A DNA stretch of 24,168 nucleotides from an uncultured Pelagibacteraceae bacterium. GTDB taxonomy: Bacteria > Pseudomonadota > Alphaproteobacteria > Pelagibacterales > Pelagibacteraceae. The stretch is from assembly GCA_902597695.1 (NCBI GenBank), contig CACJYH010000009.1:1-24168 (forward strand), read 5' to 3'. Below are positions 18,801 through 24,168 of this stretch, one piece after another (the stretch's first letter is position 1; each line of letters opens with the position of its first letter). The position numbers and the translations under genes are program-made. The notes beneath the pieces were generated by a model. That model was given only the letters and a program-made list of their open reading frames with translations, made no database searches and had not been told where the DNA came from.

Positions 18801-18857
18801 TATAACTTCCACGTTCTCAAAATCACCTATGTCAGGAACTAACAATTTTTCAGTCAT
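15822..18857 (-). CDS. aceE: Pyruvate dehydrogenase E1 (homodimeric type) with fused N-terminal lipoyl domain
   Basis: A 1011-residue protein. Residues 1-77 are a full lipoyl domain (LLVPDIGDFENVEVIELLV, lipoyl lysine Lys42 in ESDKSS, then KVGDKVSKGD). Residues 78-128 are a polar linker. The remaining 880 or so match E. coli AceE throughout, starting IDPLETSEWLESLSAVIEKDG, with the thiamin-diphosphate motif GDGEMDEPES at 351-360, RDRFDVP, DEARTFGMEG, QRIGDFAW and LGTDGFGRSDTR near the end. It decarboxylates pyruvate and reductively acetylates lipoate. E. coli AceE is 887 residues without a lipoyl domain, so this is a true N-terminal fusion. The initiator ATG is within the lipoyl fold, and no internal start in the linker is needed. 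Alphaproteobacteria usually use the two-subunit E1 instead, so origin by transfer is possible. Confidence 0.96.
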   Translation of the reverse strand: MTEKLLVPDIGDFENVEVIELLVKEGQDIKKNDPVVTIESDKSSVEIPSIFSGKVESVNVKVGDKVSKGDLLINIASNQSLSQKESVPKETENLIQEAERTLRKHQDHNIPQKIIETEKPKIIQVVKEGDIDPLETSEWLESLSAVIEKDGNQRAHYLIKELINKAYMEGANIPYTQNTPYINTIPVNEEKKSNGDQNIERRIRSLIRWNAAAMVVRANKKFPELGGHIGTFASAATLYDVGMNHFWRAKNNKFGGDLIYFQGHSAPGMYARAYLEGRLNEKQLDSFRQEVNPGGLSSYPHPWLMPNFWQFPTVSMGLGPMLAIYQARFMKYLINRGLIKDEGRKVWAFLGDGEMDEPESLGAIGLAAREKLDNLIFVVNCNLQRLDGPVRGNGKIIQELEGIFRGAGWNVIKVIWGSYWDPLLANDKTGHLVKTMNETVDGEYQAMKARNGAYVREKFFGKYLETKELVSSLSDKDIWRLNRGGHDPHKVFAAYDKASKNVGSPTVVIAKTIKGYGMGKSGESVNTTHQTKKLDIDDLMYYRDRFDVPLTDQQVKNIEYYKPDQNSPEIKYINERRIQLGGFIPERTTYAKPVKAPPKDIFDNMKVSTGEKEMSTTMALVRMLTNLLRDKNVAPRLVPIIPDEARTFGMEGFFQKIGIYAHEGQKYEPEDSAQLSSYKEEKSGQVLEEGINEAGAMSSWIAAGTSYTNHDIEMIPIYLFYSMFGFQRIGDFAWAGADSQSRGFLIGATAGRTTLAGEGLQHQDGHSHLMASTIPNCRSYDPTFHYELAVIFREGLRRMHEKKENIFYYITTMNENYPHPEMPKDKSCEDGILKGMYKIKEFNKYKKTKIQFLGSGTILREMIAGAEILQNEYQIDSEIWSVTSFNELRRDGLEVERYNLLNPDKEPKKSYVEKCLGNTEGPILAASDYMRMNSDQIRPYVNKSFYSLGTDGFGRSDTRKKLRKFFEVDKEHITTYGLSILAKEQLIASKYAKEAIKKYKIDIDKPMPTKL
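18715..18746. repeat. Direct repeat copy 2: lipoyl hairpin coding DNA in aceE
   Basis: This is the partner of 15675-15706, about 3 kb away in the same orientation. It encodes the same hairpin around Lys42 (codon 18732-18734) of the E1-fused lipoyl domain. Outside the shared blocks the two lipoyl domains differ at many codons, so the identity is concentrated around the modified lysine. Confidence 0.85.
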
Positions 18858-18953
18858 TTTTAAAAGTTTTATACATAAAAAAAATTTACTTAATCTTTAA
18901 TTTTAACACATTCTATCCAATTTTTTGACACTCTTTATTGAAATACTCAAATA

Positions 18954-19070
18954 ATGATTAAAAAGTTATTAAATATATTTATTCAACCAAAATTCAACAC
19001 ATATAAAGATGCTAATGTTTGGATCCAAAAAATCTTGTTAGAGGAAAAATACGGAAAAATTAATTCCTAA
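18954..19070 (+). CDS. Possible small protein of 38 residues
   Basis: An ATG at 18954 opens 38 codons ending in TAA at 19068-19070. The peptide starts MIKKLLNIFIQPKF and ends LLEEKYGKINS; it is amphipathic and lysine-rich, with no membrane span and no family I recognise. In favour: codon use resembles neighbouring genes, it fills most of the gap between aceE and the thiolase, and its stop overlaps the convergent thiolase stop by 4 bp, the pattern also seen at uppP. A TTGACA lies at 18925-18930, but no fitting -10 is clear. Against: no Shine-Dalgarno and a short length. It may be a real small gene or chance. Confidence 0.35.
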   Translation: MIKKLLNIFIQPKFNTYKDANVWIQKILLEEKYGKINS

Positions 19071-20242
19071 ATTTTTTCTACACATAGCGCAATTCCCATA
19101 CCGCCACCTATACAAAGTGCGGCACAACCTCTTTCTTTATTCTGTTTTTTCATTTCATGTATAAGTGTCACAAGTATTCTTGCTCCAGATGCACCTATTG
19201 GGTGACCTAAAGCGATAGCCCCACCATTTACATTAACTTTGTTTTCATCAATACCCAATTCACTGATAACTGCTATAGCTTGAGCAGCAAAAGCCTCATT
19301 AATTTCAAATAAATCAATTTCATTTAAATTCCAATTTACTTTTTTTGATGCTTGGCGGATAGCTTCTATAGGACCAAGACCCATTAAAGACGGTTCCAAA
19401 CCAACAGATGCCCAGGAAATAATTTTAGCTAATGGTTTAAGTGAATTTTGTTGAGCTTCCTTAAATGTAGTTAATAATAAAGCAGCTGCTCCATCATTTA
19501 TACCAGATGAGTTTCCGGGTGTCACAGTCCCACCATCTTTAAAAGCTGTTTTTAATTTTTCTAAATCAGATAATTTTAAATCTTTTCTTGGGTGTTCATC
19601 TTTTTTTAAAATAATACCTTTGTGATTTATCTGCACTATTTCATCATCAAATTTATTATTTTCAATTGCAATTTCTGTTTTTTTTTGGGATTTAAGAGCA
19701 AATTCATCTTGTTGTTTTCTGGAAATATTAAACTTTTTTGCAACATTTTCAGCTGTAACTCCCATGTGGTAATTTTTAAAAGCATCAGTTAAACCATCGT
19801 GAATCATAGTATTGATTAATTGATCTTTTGAAATTTCTTTTTTCTCTGAATTAAAATAAGAGTAAGGTGTCATCGACATATTCTCTTGACCCCCACAAAT
19901 TACATTATTTGCATCTCCTAATTTAATTTGTTGATAACCTGAAATAATGGCCCTTAGTCCTGATCCACAAACTTGGTTTACTAAATAAGCAGGTTTGGAT
20001 ACAGGGATCCCAGCATTTACTGCTGCTTGTCTCGCAGGGTTCTGTCCTCCAGCAGCAGTCAAAACCTGGCCCATTATTACTTCATCAATTTCATTATTAG
20101 ATATTTTACTTCTTTTCAAAACCTCATTTATCACGATAGTACCAAGTTGATCTCCTTTCAAATCTTTTAATGATCCCTTATAAGTGCCTATAGGAGTCCT
20201 AACTGCACTACAAATGACCACGTCATCAGGTTTGTTGTTCAT
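19067..20242 (-). CDS. Acetyl-CoA acetyltransferase (thiolase)
   Basis: A 391-residue biosynthetic-type thiolase. The acyl-accepting Cys92 lies in NQVCGSGLRA; His347 is in GGAIALGHPIGASGAR; Cys377 is in ALCIGGGMGIAL. It opens with VVICSAVRTPIGTYKGSL. The enzyme condenses two acetyl-CoA to acetoacetyl-CoA or runs the reverse cleavage; chain-length preference cannot be read directly, but length and motifs fit the C4 acetoacetyl-CoA group (AtoB/PhaA type). I choose the ATG at 20240-20242. An upstream in-frame start would add a 19-residue extension rich in Tyr, Phe and Lys that thiolases lack and that approaches the tRNA promoter region. No polyhydroxybutyrate genes lie nearby. It stands alone on this strand. 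Confidence 0.94.
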   Translation of the reverse strand: MNNKPDDVVICSAVRTPIGTYKGSLKDLKGDQLGTIVINEVLKRSKISNNEIDEVIMGQVLTAAGGQNPARQAAVNAGIPVSKPAYLVNQVCGSGLRAIISGYQQIKLGDANNVICGGQENMSMTPYSYFNSEKKEISKDQLINTMIHDGLTDAFKNYHMGVTAENVAKKFNISRKQQDEFALKSQKKTEIAIENNKFDDEIVQINHKGIILKKDEHPRKDLKLSDLEKLKTAFKDGGTVTPGNSSGINDGAAALLLTTFKEAQQNSLKPLAKIISWASVGLEPSLMGLGPIEAIRQASKKVNWNLNEIDLFEINEAFAAQAIAVISELGIDENKVNVNGGAIALGHPIGASGARILVTLIHEMKKQNKERGCAALCIGGGMGIALCVEKI

Positions 20243-20285
20243 AAATTTTAATTTTATCTTATCATTAAAATACACTAAATATTGA

Positions 20286-20291
20286 TATACT
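20286..20291 (+). promoter_or_regulatory. Candidate -10 element for the tRNA-Arg transcript
   Basis: TATACT (one mismatch from TATAAT) lies 22 nt before the mature tRNA 5' end. No good -35 is found 16-18 nt upstream. The element suits a transcript that starts a few bases before the tRNA and could continue into the small membrane peptide and thioesterase genes. Confidence 0.3.
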
Positions 20292-20313
20292 ATAAACAAA
20301 TATATTTATAAAT

Positions 20314-20390
20314 GCGCCTGTAGCTCAATTGGATAGAGCGCTTGGCTACGGACCAGGAGGTTCTGGGTTCGACTCCTAGCAGGCGCACCA
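20314..20390 (+). tRNA. tRNA-Arg (anticodon ACG)
   Basis: The 77-nt sequence folds into a full cloverleaf: acceptor GCGCCTG/CAGGCGC, D stem GCTC/GAGC, anticodon stem CTTGG/CCAGG with the loop CTACGGA (anticodon ACG), variable loop AGGTT, and T stem CTGGG/CCTAG with loop TTCGACT. The 3' CCA is encoded. The A34 is expected to be changed to inosine by TadA so that it reads CGU, CGC and CGA arginine codons. It is followed 15 nt later by a small membrane-peptide gene on the same strand. Confidence 0.97.
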
Positions 20391-20405
20391 TAAAAAAGGA
20401 AAATT

Positions 20406-20504
20406 ATGTTAAAATGGTTAGAAAAAATATCTCTTCAAATGTCAGTAATATATTTTTTTGTTTCTATTTTTGTAATTATATTAATCTTAACTTTTGTATT
20501 ATAA
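20406..20504 (+). CDS. Small single-span membrane protein, 32 residues
   Basis: ATG at 20406 opens 32 codons ending in TAA at 20502-20504. The first ten residues are charged (MLKWLEKISL), and about residues 11-32 are a continuous hydrophobic helix (SVIYFFVSIFVIILILTFVL), long enough to cross the membrane once, with the positive end predicted inside. A Shine-Dalgarno AAGGA at 20396-20400 is well placed, which is notable because many starts in this window lack one. The next gene, the thioesterase, begins 6 nt later, suggesting cotranscription. I do not recognise a family; function is unknown. The SD, composition and spacing make it more likely real than not. Confidence 0.6.
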   Translation: MLKWLEKISLQMSVIYFFVSIFVIILILTFVL

Positions 20505-20510
20505 AAAATT

Positions 20511-20921
20511 ATGTCTAATCAATTTGAACAAATCAGTCTCAAACCAGGTTTTATGAAACATAACGGAGGCCTTTTATTTAGAAATATCTCTGAAAATGAA
20601 TACGAATTTAAATCAACGATTAATAATAATCATTTAAATGCTGCGGGAATTACTCATGGGGGTTATTTGTCTGCACTGATAGATGCTGGTGCCGGCACAG
20701 CAGCACATAGATCAGCTGATAATGCACCCTGTGTAACAATTTCTTTAGATATAAAGTTTATTGGATCATCAAAAGTTAATGATGAAATCTACGGGAAAGT
20801 TAAAATATTAAAAAAAACAAAAACTCTTGTATTTTTATTTTGTGAGTTAAATTGTAATGGCAAGATAATTACGTCAGCATCAGGAATTTGGAAAATTTTA
20901 AAAATCAAAACAACCGACTAA
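20511..20921 (+). CDS. PaaI-like hotdog-fold acyl-CoA thioesterase
   Basis: A 136-residue hotdog protein. The central helix has AAGITHGGYLSALIDAG with His49-Gly50-Gly51 and Asp58, the arrangement of the PaaI/4HBT family, followed by the strands VTISLDIKFIGSSK and KTLVFLFCELNCNGKIITSASGIWKIL. Such enzymes hydrolyse acyl- or aryl-CoA thioesters, often to free CoA or remove dead-end intermediates. The specific substrate is not evident, and no phenylacetate genes are nearby. It follows the small membrane protein by 6 nt and sits downstream of tRNA-Arg. Confidence 0.88.
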   Translation: MSNQFEQISLKPGFMKHNGGLLFRNISENEYEFKSTINNNHLNAAGITHGGYLSALIDAGAGTAAHRSADNAPCVTISLDIKFIGSSKVNDEIYGKVKILKKTKTLVFLFCELNCNGKIITSASGIWKILKIKTTD

Positions 20922-20940
20922 GCATTCAGCACATAATCTT

Positions 20941-20946
20941 TATAAT
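20941..20946 (+). promoter_or_regulatory. Candidate -10 element upstream of the boxA-like site and helicase
   Basis: A perfect TATAAT lies 145 nt before the helicase ATG, in the 169-bp gap after the thioesterase gene. No clear -35 is seen 16-18 nt upstream. If used, the transcript would have a leader of roughly 140 nt containing the boxA-like sequence at 21033-21044. Confidence 0.3.
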
Positions 20947-21032
20947 TAATTTAATTATGTTAAGTTAAATTATTATTTAAAAAAAAATGAGAACTTTTTA
21001 TTCATCGATTCGGTCATGTTTTAGTCTATTTT

Positions 21033-21044
21033 TGTTCTTTAACA
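21033..21044 (+). promoter_or_regulatory. boxA-like antitermination sequence
   Basis: TGTTCTTTAACA matches the E. coli rRNA boxA (TGCTCTTTAACA) at 11 of 12 positions. boxA in leader RNA is bound by NusB and NusE (S10) and prevents early termination in rRNA operons. Here it is 46 nt upstream of the Suv3-like helicase gene, with no rRNA gene following. It may act on the helicase transcript, be a remnant of an rRNA leader, or be chance. Confidence 0.4.
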
Positions 21045-21090
21045 ACAACTACATCTGGTAGATAAAAATTAAGATATACCAAAGATAGAA

Positions 21091-23568
21091 ATGACAAAAA
21101 ATAAAATTACAGCTGTCCTTGGCCCAACAAATACAGGTAAAACTCATCTTGCTATTGAGACTATGCTGTCGTTTGACACTGGAATGATAGGTTTTCCTTT
21201 GAGATTGTTAGCTAGAGAAGTTTACGACAAGGTAATTAAAAAGGTAAGTTTAGATAAAGTTGCATTAATTACTGGTGAAGAAAAAATAATTCCTACAAAT
21301 GCAAAGTATTATCTGTGTACTGTTGAATCTATGCCTATTGATAAAGAATTAGATTTTGTAGGTGTGGATGAAATTCAAATGTGCGCAGACCATGAGCGAG
21401 GTCATATTTTTACAGACAGATTATTGAACTTAAGAGGAATAAAATTAACAATGTTAATGGGATCAAATACTATAAGACCAATTATTTCTAATCTTGATGA
21501 TGACATCGAATTTATAAATCGAACTAGACTTTCAAAACTTTCTTATGTTGGTCATAAAAAAATTTCAAGAATTCAAAGAAAAACTGCAATTATAGCATTT
21601 TCTGCAGAGGAAGTTTACGCCATCGCTGAACTTATAAGAAGACAAAAAGGAGGAGCTTCTATTGTTATGGGATCTCTAAGTCCAAAGACAAGGAATGCAC
21701 AAGTAGAGCTGTATCAATCCGGAGATGTTGATTTTCTAGTAGCAACTGATGCTATTGGTATGGGAATTAATATGGATCTTGATCACGTTTATTTTTCCAA
21801 TTTAAAAAAATTTGATGGAAAAAAATTAAGAAAGCTAAATTTAGCAGAAATTGGCCAAATAGCTGGTAGAGCAGGAAGATATTTGAACAATGGAAATTTT
21901 GGTATAACAGGAGAATGCAAAGAAATAAATGCTGATGAAGTAGATTTATTGGAAAATCATAAATTTGAGGAAATCCAATCTTTATTTTGGAGAAATTCAA
22001 ATTTAAACTTTGAGAGTCCTTTTAAATTATTAAAGTCTTTAGAAGAGAAGCCTGGTAGAAGATGGTTAAGAAAAATACATGAGTGCGAAGATGAAAAAGC
22101 CTTAAAATTTTTTTTAAGAGATAAAAATTTAGAAAATATTAAATTTGATAAAGATAAATTAAGTCTTTTATGGGAATGTTGCCAAATACCAGATTTTGTT
22201 AAAAAAACCTATGGCAATCACTATGAAGTGATTGAAAATGTTTTTAAATATTTATCAAGTGAAAAAGGTAAAATTACAGATGATTATATGCGACTTCAAC
22301 TCGTAAAACTTGATAAATTAGATGGAAATGTAGATTCTTTATCTAATAGAATTGCAAATGTAAGAACTTGGTCATATGTTTCAAATAAAAATAATTGGAT
22401 AGAAAATCAAAACTATTGGATAGAAAAAACAAAACACTTAGAGGATAAGTTATCAGATAGATTACATGAGGAGCTTACAAAAACTTTTATTGACAAAAGG
22501 GCAAGTGTCCTAGCAAGAGGCTTAAAGCAAGATATGGAATTTGATACTAAAATTTTAGAAAATAACGAAGTAATGATTGATGATCAATTTATTGGAAAGA
22601 TAAATGGACTTAAATTAGAACTAGATTTAAAAAAGGGTGCTTTAGAAACAGATATCAAATCGCTCAAAAAAGCAGCAAGACAGACAATTGGTCCAGAACT
22701 TCAAAAAAGAATAGATACAATAATCGAGACAGGTTTAATAGAACTAAACGAGGATTTTAAAATTTATTGGAGAAAGTCTCCAATAGCAAAATTGCAACCA
22801 GGTAGAGATTATTTAAATCCAAATATTGTTCTTATAGTTGATGATATTCTGGAAACAGATCAATTAAAAAAATTAAATAATTATTTAGTGAAATGGCTAA
22901 AAAATAAAATACAAAATGTTTTGAGCAGTTTAATTGATTTGAGAAATCTTAAGGAAAAAAATTCATCAATTAAAGCTCTTGCATATCAATTGTATGAGAA
23001 CAATGGAGTCCTTCAAAGAAATCAAGTTACAGATTATCTAAAAATATTAGGACAAAATGAGAGGAAATTTTTGAGAGATCAAGGAGTAAAATTTGGAAGA
23101 TATCATGTATTTTTACACAAATTAATCAAACCAGAGGCTGTGTCCTTAAGAACTTTACTTTGGAAAAATTATCATCAAAAATATTTTAATTTAAAACCTC
23201 CTGTGTTTGGTTTAAATTTTTTAGAAAACGACAAAATTAAAAACAGAAATTTTATGTTACTTTGTGGATTTGAGAAATTTGATAATTTTTACGTAAGGAT
23301 TGATATTTTAGAAAGATTATTTGTTCAAATTATTAATTCAAACACAGAAAAGAATGAAATTAAGTTAATTCCTGAAATGTTGAATTTACTTGGATGTAAT
23401 AAGGACAACTTTAAAAAGCTTTTAAAAATTATGGGTTATAAAGTTTTTGAAAAAAATAATGATATATTTTTTAAATACAATCCAAGAAAAAGCTCAAAAA
23501 AAGTAAGTAAAAAATTCATTAAAGAAAGTCCTTTTAAAGTGTTAAAAAATTTAAATTTAAACCAGTAA
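21091..23568 (+). CDS. Suv3-like ATP-dependent RNA helicase
   Basis: An 825-residue superfamily 2 helicase. The first RecA-like domain has GPTNTGKT (residues 11-18), ITGEE, and the Walker B DEIQ (93-96). The second has VMGSLSP, VATDAIGMGIN (218-227) and QIAGRAGR (256-263). This set, especially GPTNTGKT and DEIQ, is that of the mitochondrial Suv3 family and its alphaproteobacterial relatives, rather than DEAD-box proteins. The C-terminal half has the segment HEELTKTFIDKRASVLARGLK near residues 463-483 and the LRDQGVKFGRYHVFLHKL block near residue 660, both typical of the alphaproteobacterial proteins. The Suv3 role in RNA decay is known for mitochondria; the bacterial role is inferred. It is followed by the TerB-like gene after 3 nt. 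Confidence 0.9.
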   Translation: MTKNKITAVLGPTNTGKTHLAIETMLSFDTGMIGFPLRLLAREVYDKVIKKVSLDKVALITGEEKIIPTNAKYYLCTVESMPIDKELDFVGVDEIQMCADHERGHIFTDRLLNLRGIKLTMLMGSNTIRPIISNLDDDIEFINRTRLSKLSYVGHKKISRIQRKTAIIAFSAEEVYAIAELIRRQKGGASIVMGSLSPKTRNAQVELYQSGDVDFLVATDAIGMGINMDLDHVYFSNLKKFDGKKLRKLNLAEIGQIAGRAGRYLNNGNFGITGECKEINADEVDLLENHKFEEIQSLFWRNSNLNFESPFKLLKSLEEKPGRRWLRKIHECEDEKALKFFLRDKNLENIKFDKDKLSLLWECCQIPDFVKKTYGNHYEVIENVFKYLSSEKGKITDDYMRLQLVKLDKLDGNVDSLSNRIANVRTWSYVSNKNNWIENQNYWIEKTKHLEDKLSDRLHEELTKTFIDKRASVLARGLKQDMEFDTKILENNEVMIDDQFIGKINGLKLELDLKKGALETDIKSLKKAARQTIGPELQKRIDTIIETGLIELNEDFKIYWRKSPIAKLQPGRDYLNPNIVLIVDDILETDQLKKLNNYLVKWLKNKIQNVLSSLIDLRNLKEKNSSIKALAYQLYENNGVLQRNQVTDYLKILGQNERKFLRDQGVKFGRYHVFLHKLIKPEAVSLRTLLWKNYHQKYFNLKPPVFGLNFLENDKIKNRNFMLLCGFEKFDNFYVRIDILERLFVQIINSNTEKNEIKLIPEMLNLLGCNKDNFKKLLKIMGYKVFEKNNDIFFKYNPRKSSKKVSKKFIKESPFKVLKNLNLNQ

Positions 23569-23571
23569 GTA

Positions 23572-23985
23572 ATGTTTTTTAAAGAAAAAAAAGGAGATAC
23601 TAAAACTAGTGATTTAGCAAGAGTTGCAGCATTATTGATTCATGCCGCAAAAATTGATGAGAACTTCTCAAAAGAGGAAGAGGTTATAATAAGTAAGGCA
23701 CTTTTGAAAATAGGTGCAGACCAAGATAATTTAGAAAATATTTTAAAAGAAGCTAAAGAAATAGAAGAAAACTCTAACCAAATTTTGGATTTTACAAGGG
23801 AAGTTAAAAATATGGATGATAAAAAAAAAATTGAAATTATAGAAACCCTTTGGAGAATAATTTACTCAAATAAAGAAGCAGATATGTTTGAAACTAATTT
23901 GATGAGACGACTTGCAGGCTTATTGTATATTGACAATAAGATCATGGGAGATATCAAAGAAAATATTAAAAAAGAAAATCAATAA
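23572..23985 (+). CDS. TerB-like (tellurite-resistance/DjlA-type) helical domain protein
   Basis: A 137-residue, mostly helical acidic protein without signal peptide or membrane span. The pattern [34 protein letters not shown] (a helix, an acidic turn, a second helix) repeated in [30 protein letters not shown] is that of the TerB/DjlA domain, whose acidic turns can hold divalent metal. The name does not mean it confers tellurite resistance; in most genomes such single-domain proteins have no proven function. It starts 3 nt after the helicase stop, and its last A is shared with the fdxA ATG, so the three genes form one compact transcript. Confidence 0.8.
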   Translation: MFFKEKKGDTKTSDLARVAALLIHAAKIDENFSKEEEVIISKALLKIGADQDNLENILKEAKEIEENSNQILDFTREVKNMDDKKKIEIIETLWRIIYSNKEADMFETNLMRRLAGLLYIDNKIMGDIKENIKKENQ

Positions 23986-24168
23986 TGACATATATAGTTA
24001 ATGACAAATGTATTAAATGTAAGTTAATGGACTGTGTTGAAGTTTGCCCTGTAGATTGTTTCTATGAGGGAAAAAATATGCTTGTAATTAAACCTGATGA
24101 GTGTATAGATTGTGGCGTTTGTGAGCCTGAATGTCCTGTTGATGCAATAAAAGCTGATACAGAGCCAG
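23985..24168 (+). CDS. fdxA: 7Fe ferredoxin FdxA (3' end outside window)
   Basis: Sixty-one codons are present before the right edge. The protein begins [13 protein letters not shown] and continues [14 protein letters not shown], then [17 protein letters not shown]. Cysteines 9, 17 and 50 correspond to the ligands of the 3Fe-4S cluster, and 21, 40, 43 and 46 to those of the 4Fe-4S cluster in Azotobacter ferredoxin I type proteins; Cys12 and Cys25 are the extra unliganded ones. It is a small cytoplasmic electron carrier. The ATG overlaps the TerB stop by one base (TAATG), so translation is probably coupled. The full protein should be about 105-115 residues, so around half is missing. Confidence 0.95.
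   Translation, partial: MTYIVNDKCIKCKLMDCVEVCPVDCFYEGKNMLVIKPDECIDCGVCEPECPVDAIKADTEP

Noticed and set aside
20243..20299. A 19-codon N-terminal extension of the thiolase.
   Set aside because: Thiolases start right at the DVVICSAVRTP strand; the extension has a composition like translated AT-rich non-coding DNA and no family match.
20947..20972. TAATTTAA/TTAAATTA inverted repeat followed by an A-run, as a terminator after the thioesterase gene.
   Set aside because: The stem is A/T only and would be unstable; such repeats are expected by chance in this composition.
20987..21061. A 24-codon ORF (starts MRTFYSS, ends NNNYIW) between the thioesterase and helicase genes.
   Set aside because: No Shine-Dalgarno, odd composition, and its second half is the boxA-like sequence and following leader. 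It is better explained as non-coding leader RNA.
1..24168. Possible mobile elements, CRISPR arrays, toxin-antitoxin or defence genes.
   Set aside because: No transposase, integrase, terminal repeats, spaced repeats or defence-type domains were found; apart from the two lipoyl hairpins no long repeat was noticed.

Overview
The window looks like a piece of a streamlined, AT-rich alphaproteobacterial chromosome of the SAR11 / Pelagibacterales type. I infer this from the strong A+T bias (roughly 70% by eye), lysine/isoleucine/asparagine-rich proteins, intergenic gaps of 0-184 bp, several stop codons shared between genes, and the family content. No mobile element, CRISPR array, rRNA gene or prophage is visible. 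The taxonomic call is inference from composition and layout, not from a marker-gene comparison.

Layout. (1) Positions 1-5977, all on the minus strand: a GT4-type glycosyltransferase, then thrS, infC, rpmI, rplT, pheS and pheT (pheT runs off the left edge). This is the classic bacterial translation operon, with thrS starting directly after the glycosyltransferase stop codon. (2) 6020-6766, plus strand: an ABHD10-like alpha/beta hydrolase. (3) 6759-12703, minus: gltD then gltB, the two subunits of NADPH-dependent glutamate synthase. (4) 12888-13655, plus: uppP, recycling of the undecaprenyl carrier lipid. (5) 13652-18857, minus: aceE, aceF and an EamA-family permease, spaced 1-3 nt apart. AceE is a homodimeric-type pyruvate dehydrogenase E1 with a complete lipoyl domain fused to its N terminus; E2 carries its own single lipoyl domain; no E3 (lpd) gene is present. 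(6) 18954-20242: a possible 38-residue ORF on plus and a thiolase on minus. (7) 20314-24168, plus: tRNA-Arg(ACG), a 32-residue single-span membrane peptide, a PaaI-like hotdog thioesterase, a Suv3-like RNA helicase, a TerB-like protein and the start of fdxA (cut by the right edge).

How the genes fit together. The left third is protein synthesis: two aminoacyl-tRNA synthetases, an initiation factor and two large-subunit ribosomal proteins. The middle joins nitrogen and carbon: GltBD makes glutamate from glutamine and 2-oxoglutarate, and the pyruvate dehydrogenase genes and the thiolase work on acetyl-CoA. Cell-envelope genes (glycosyltransferase, uppP) lie among them. The right end combines RNA metabolism (helicase) with a 7Fe ferredoxin.

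Most worth a second look: the lipoyl-AceE fusion, the 32-bp identical stretch shared by the aceE and aceF lipoyl hairpins, a two-state RNA structure just before rpmI that is placed like an L20 control leader, and an rRNA-type boxA sequence upstream of the helicase gene. Ordinary metabolic genes fill most of the rest; I do not see a new defence or mobile system.
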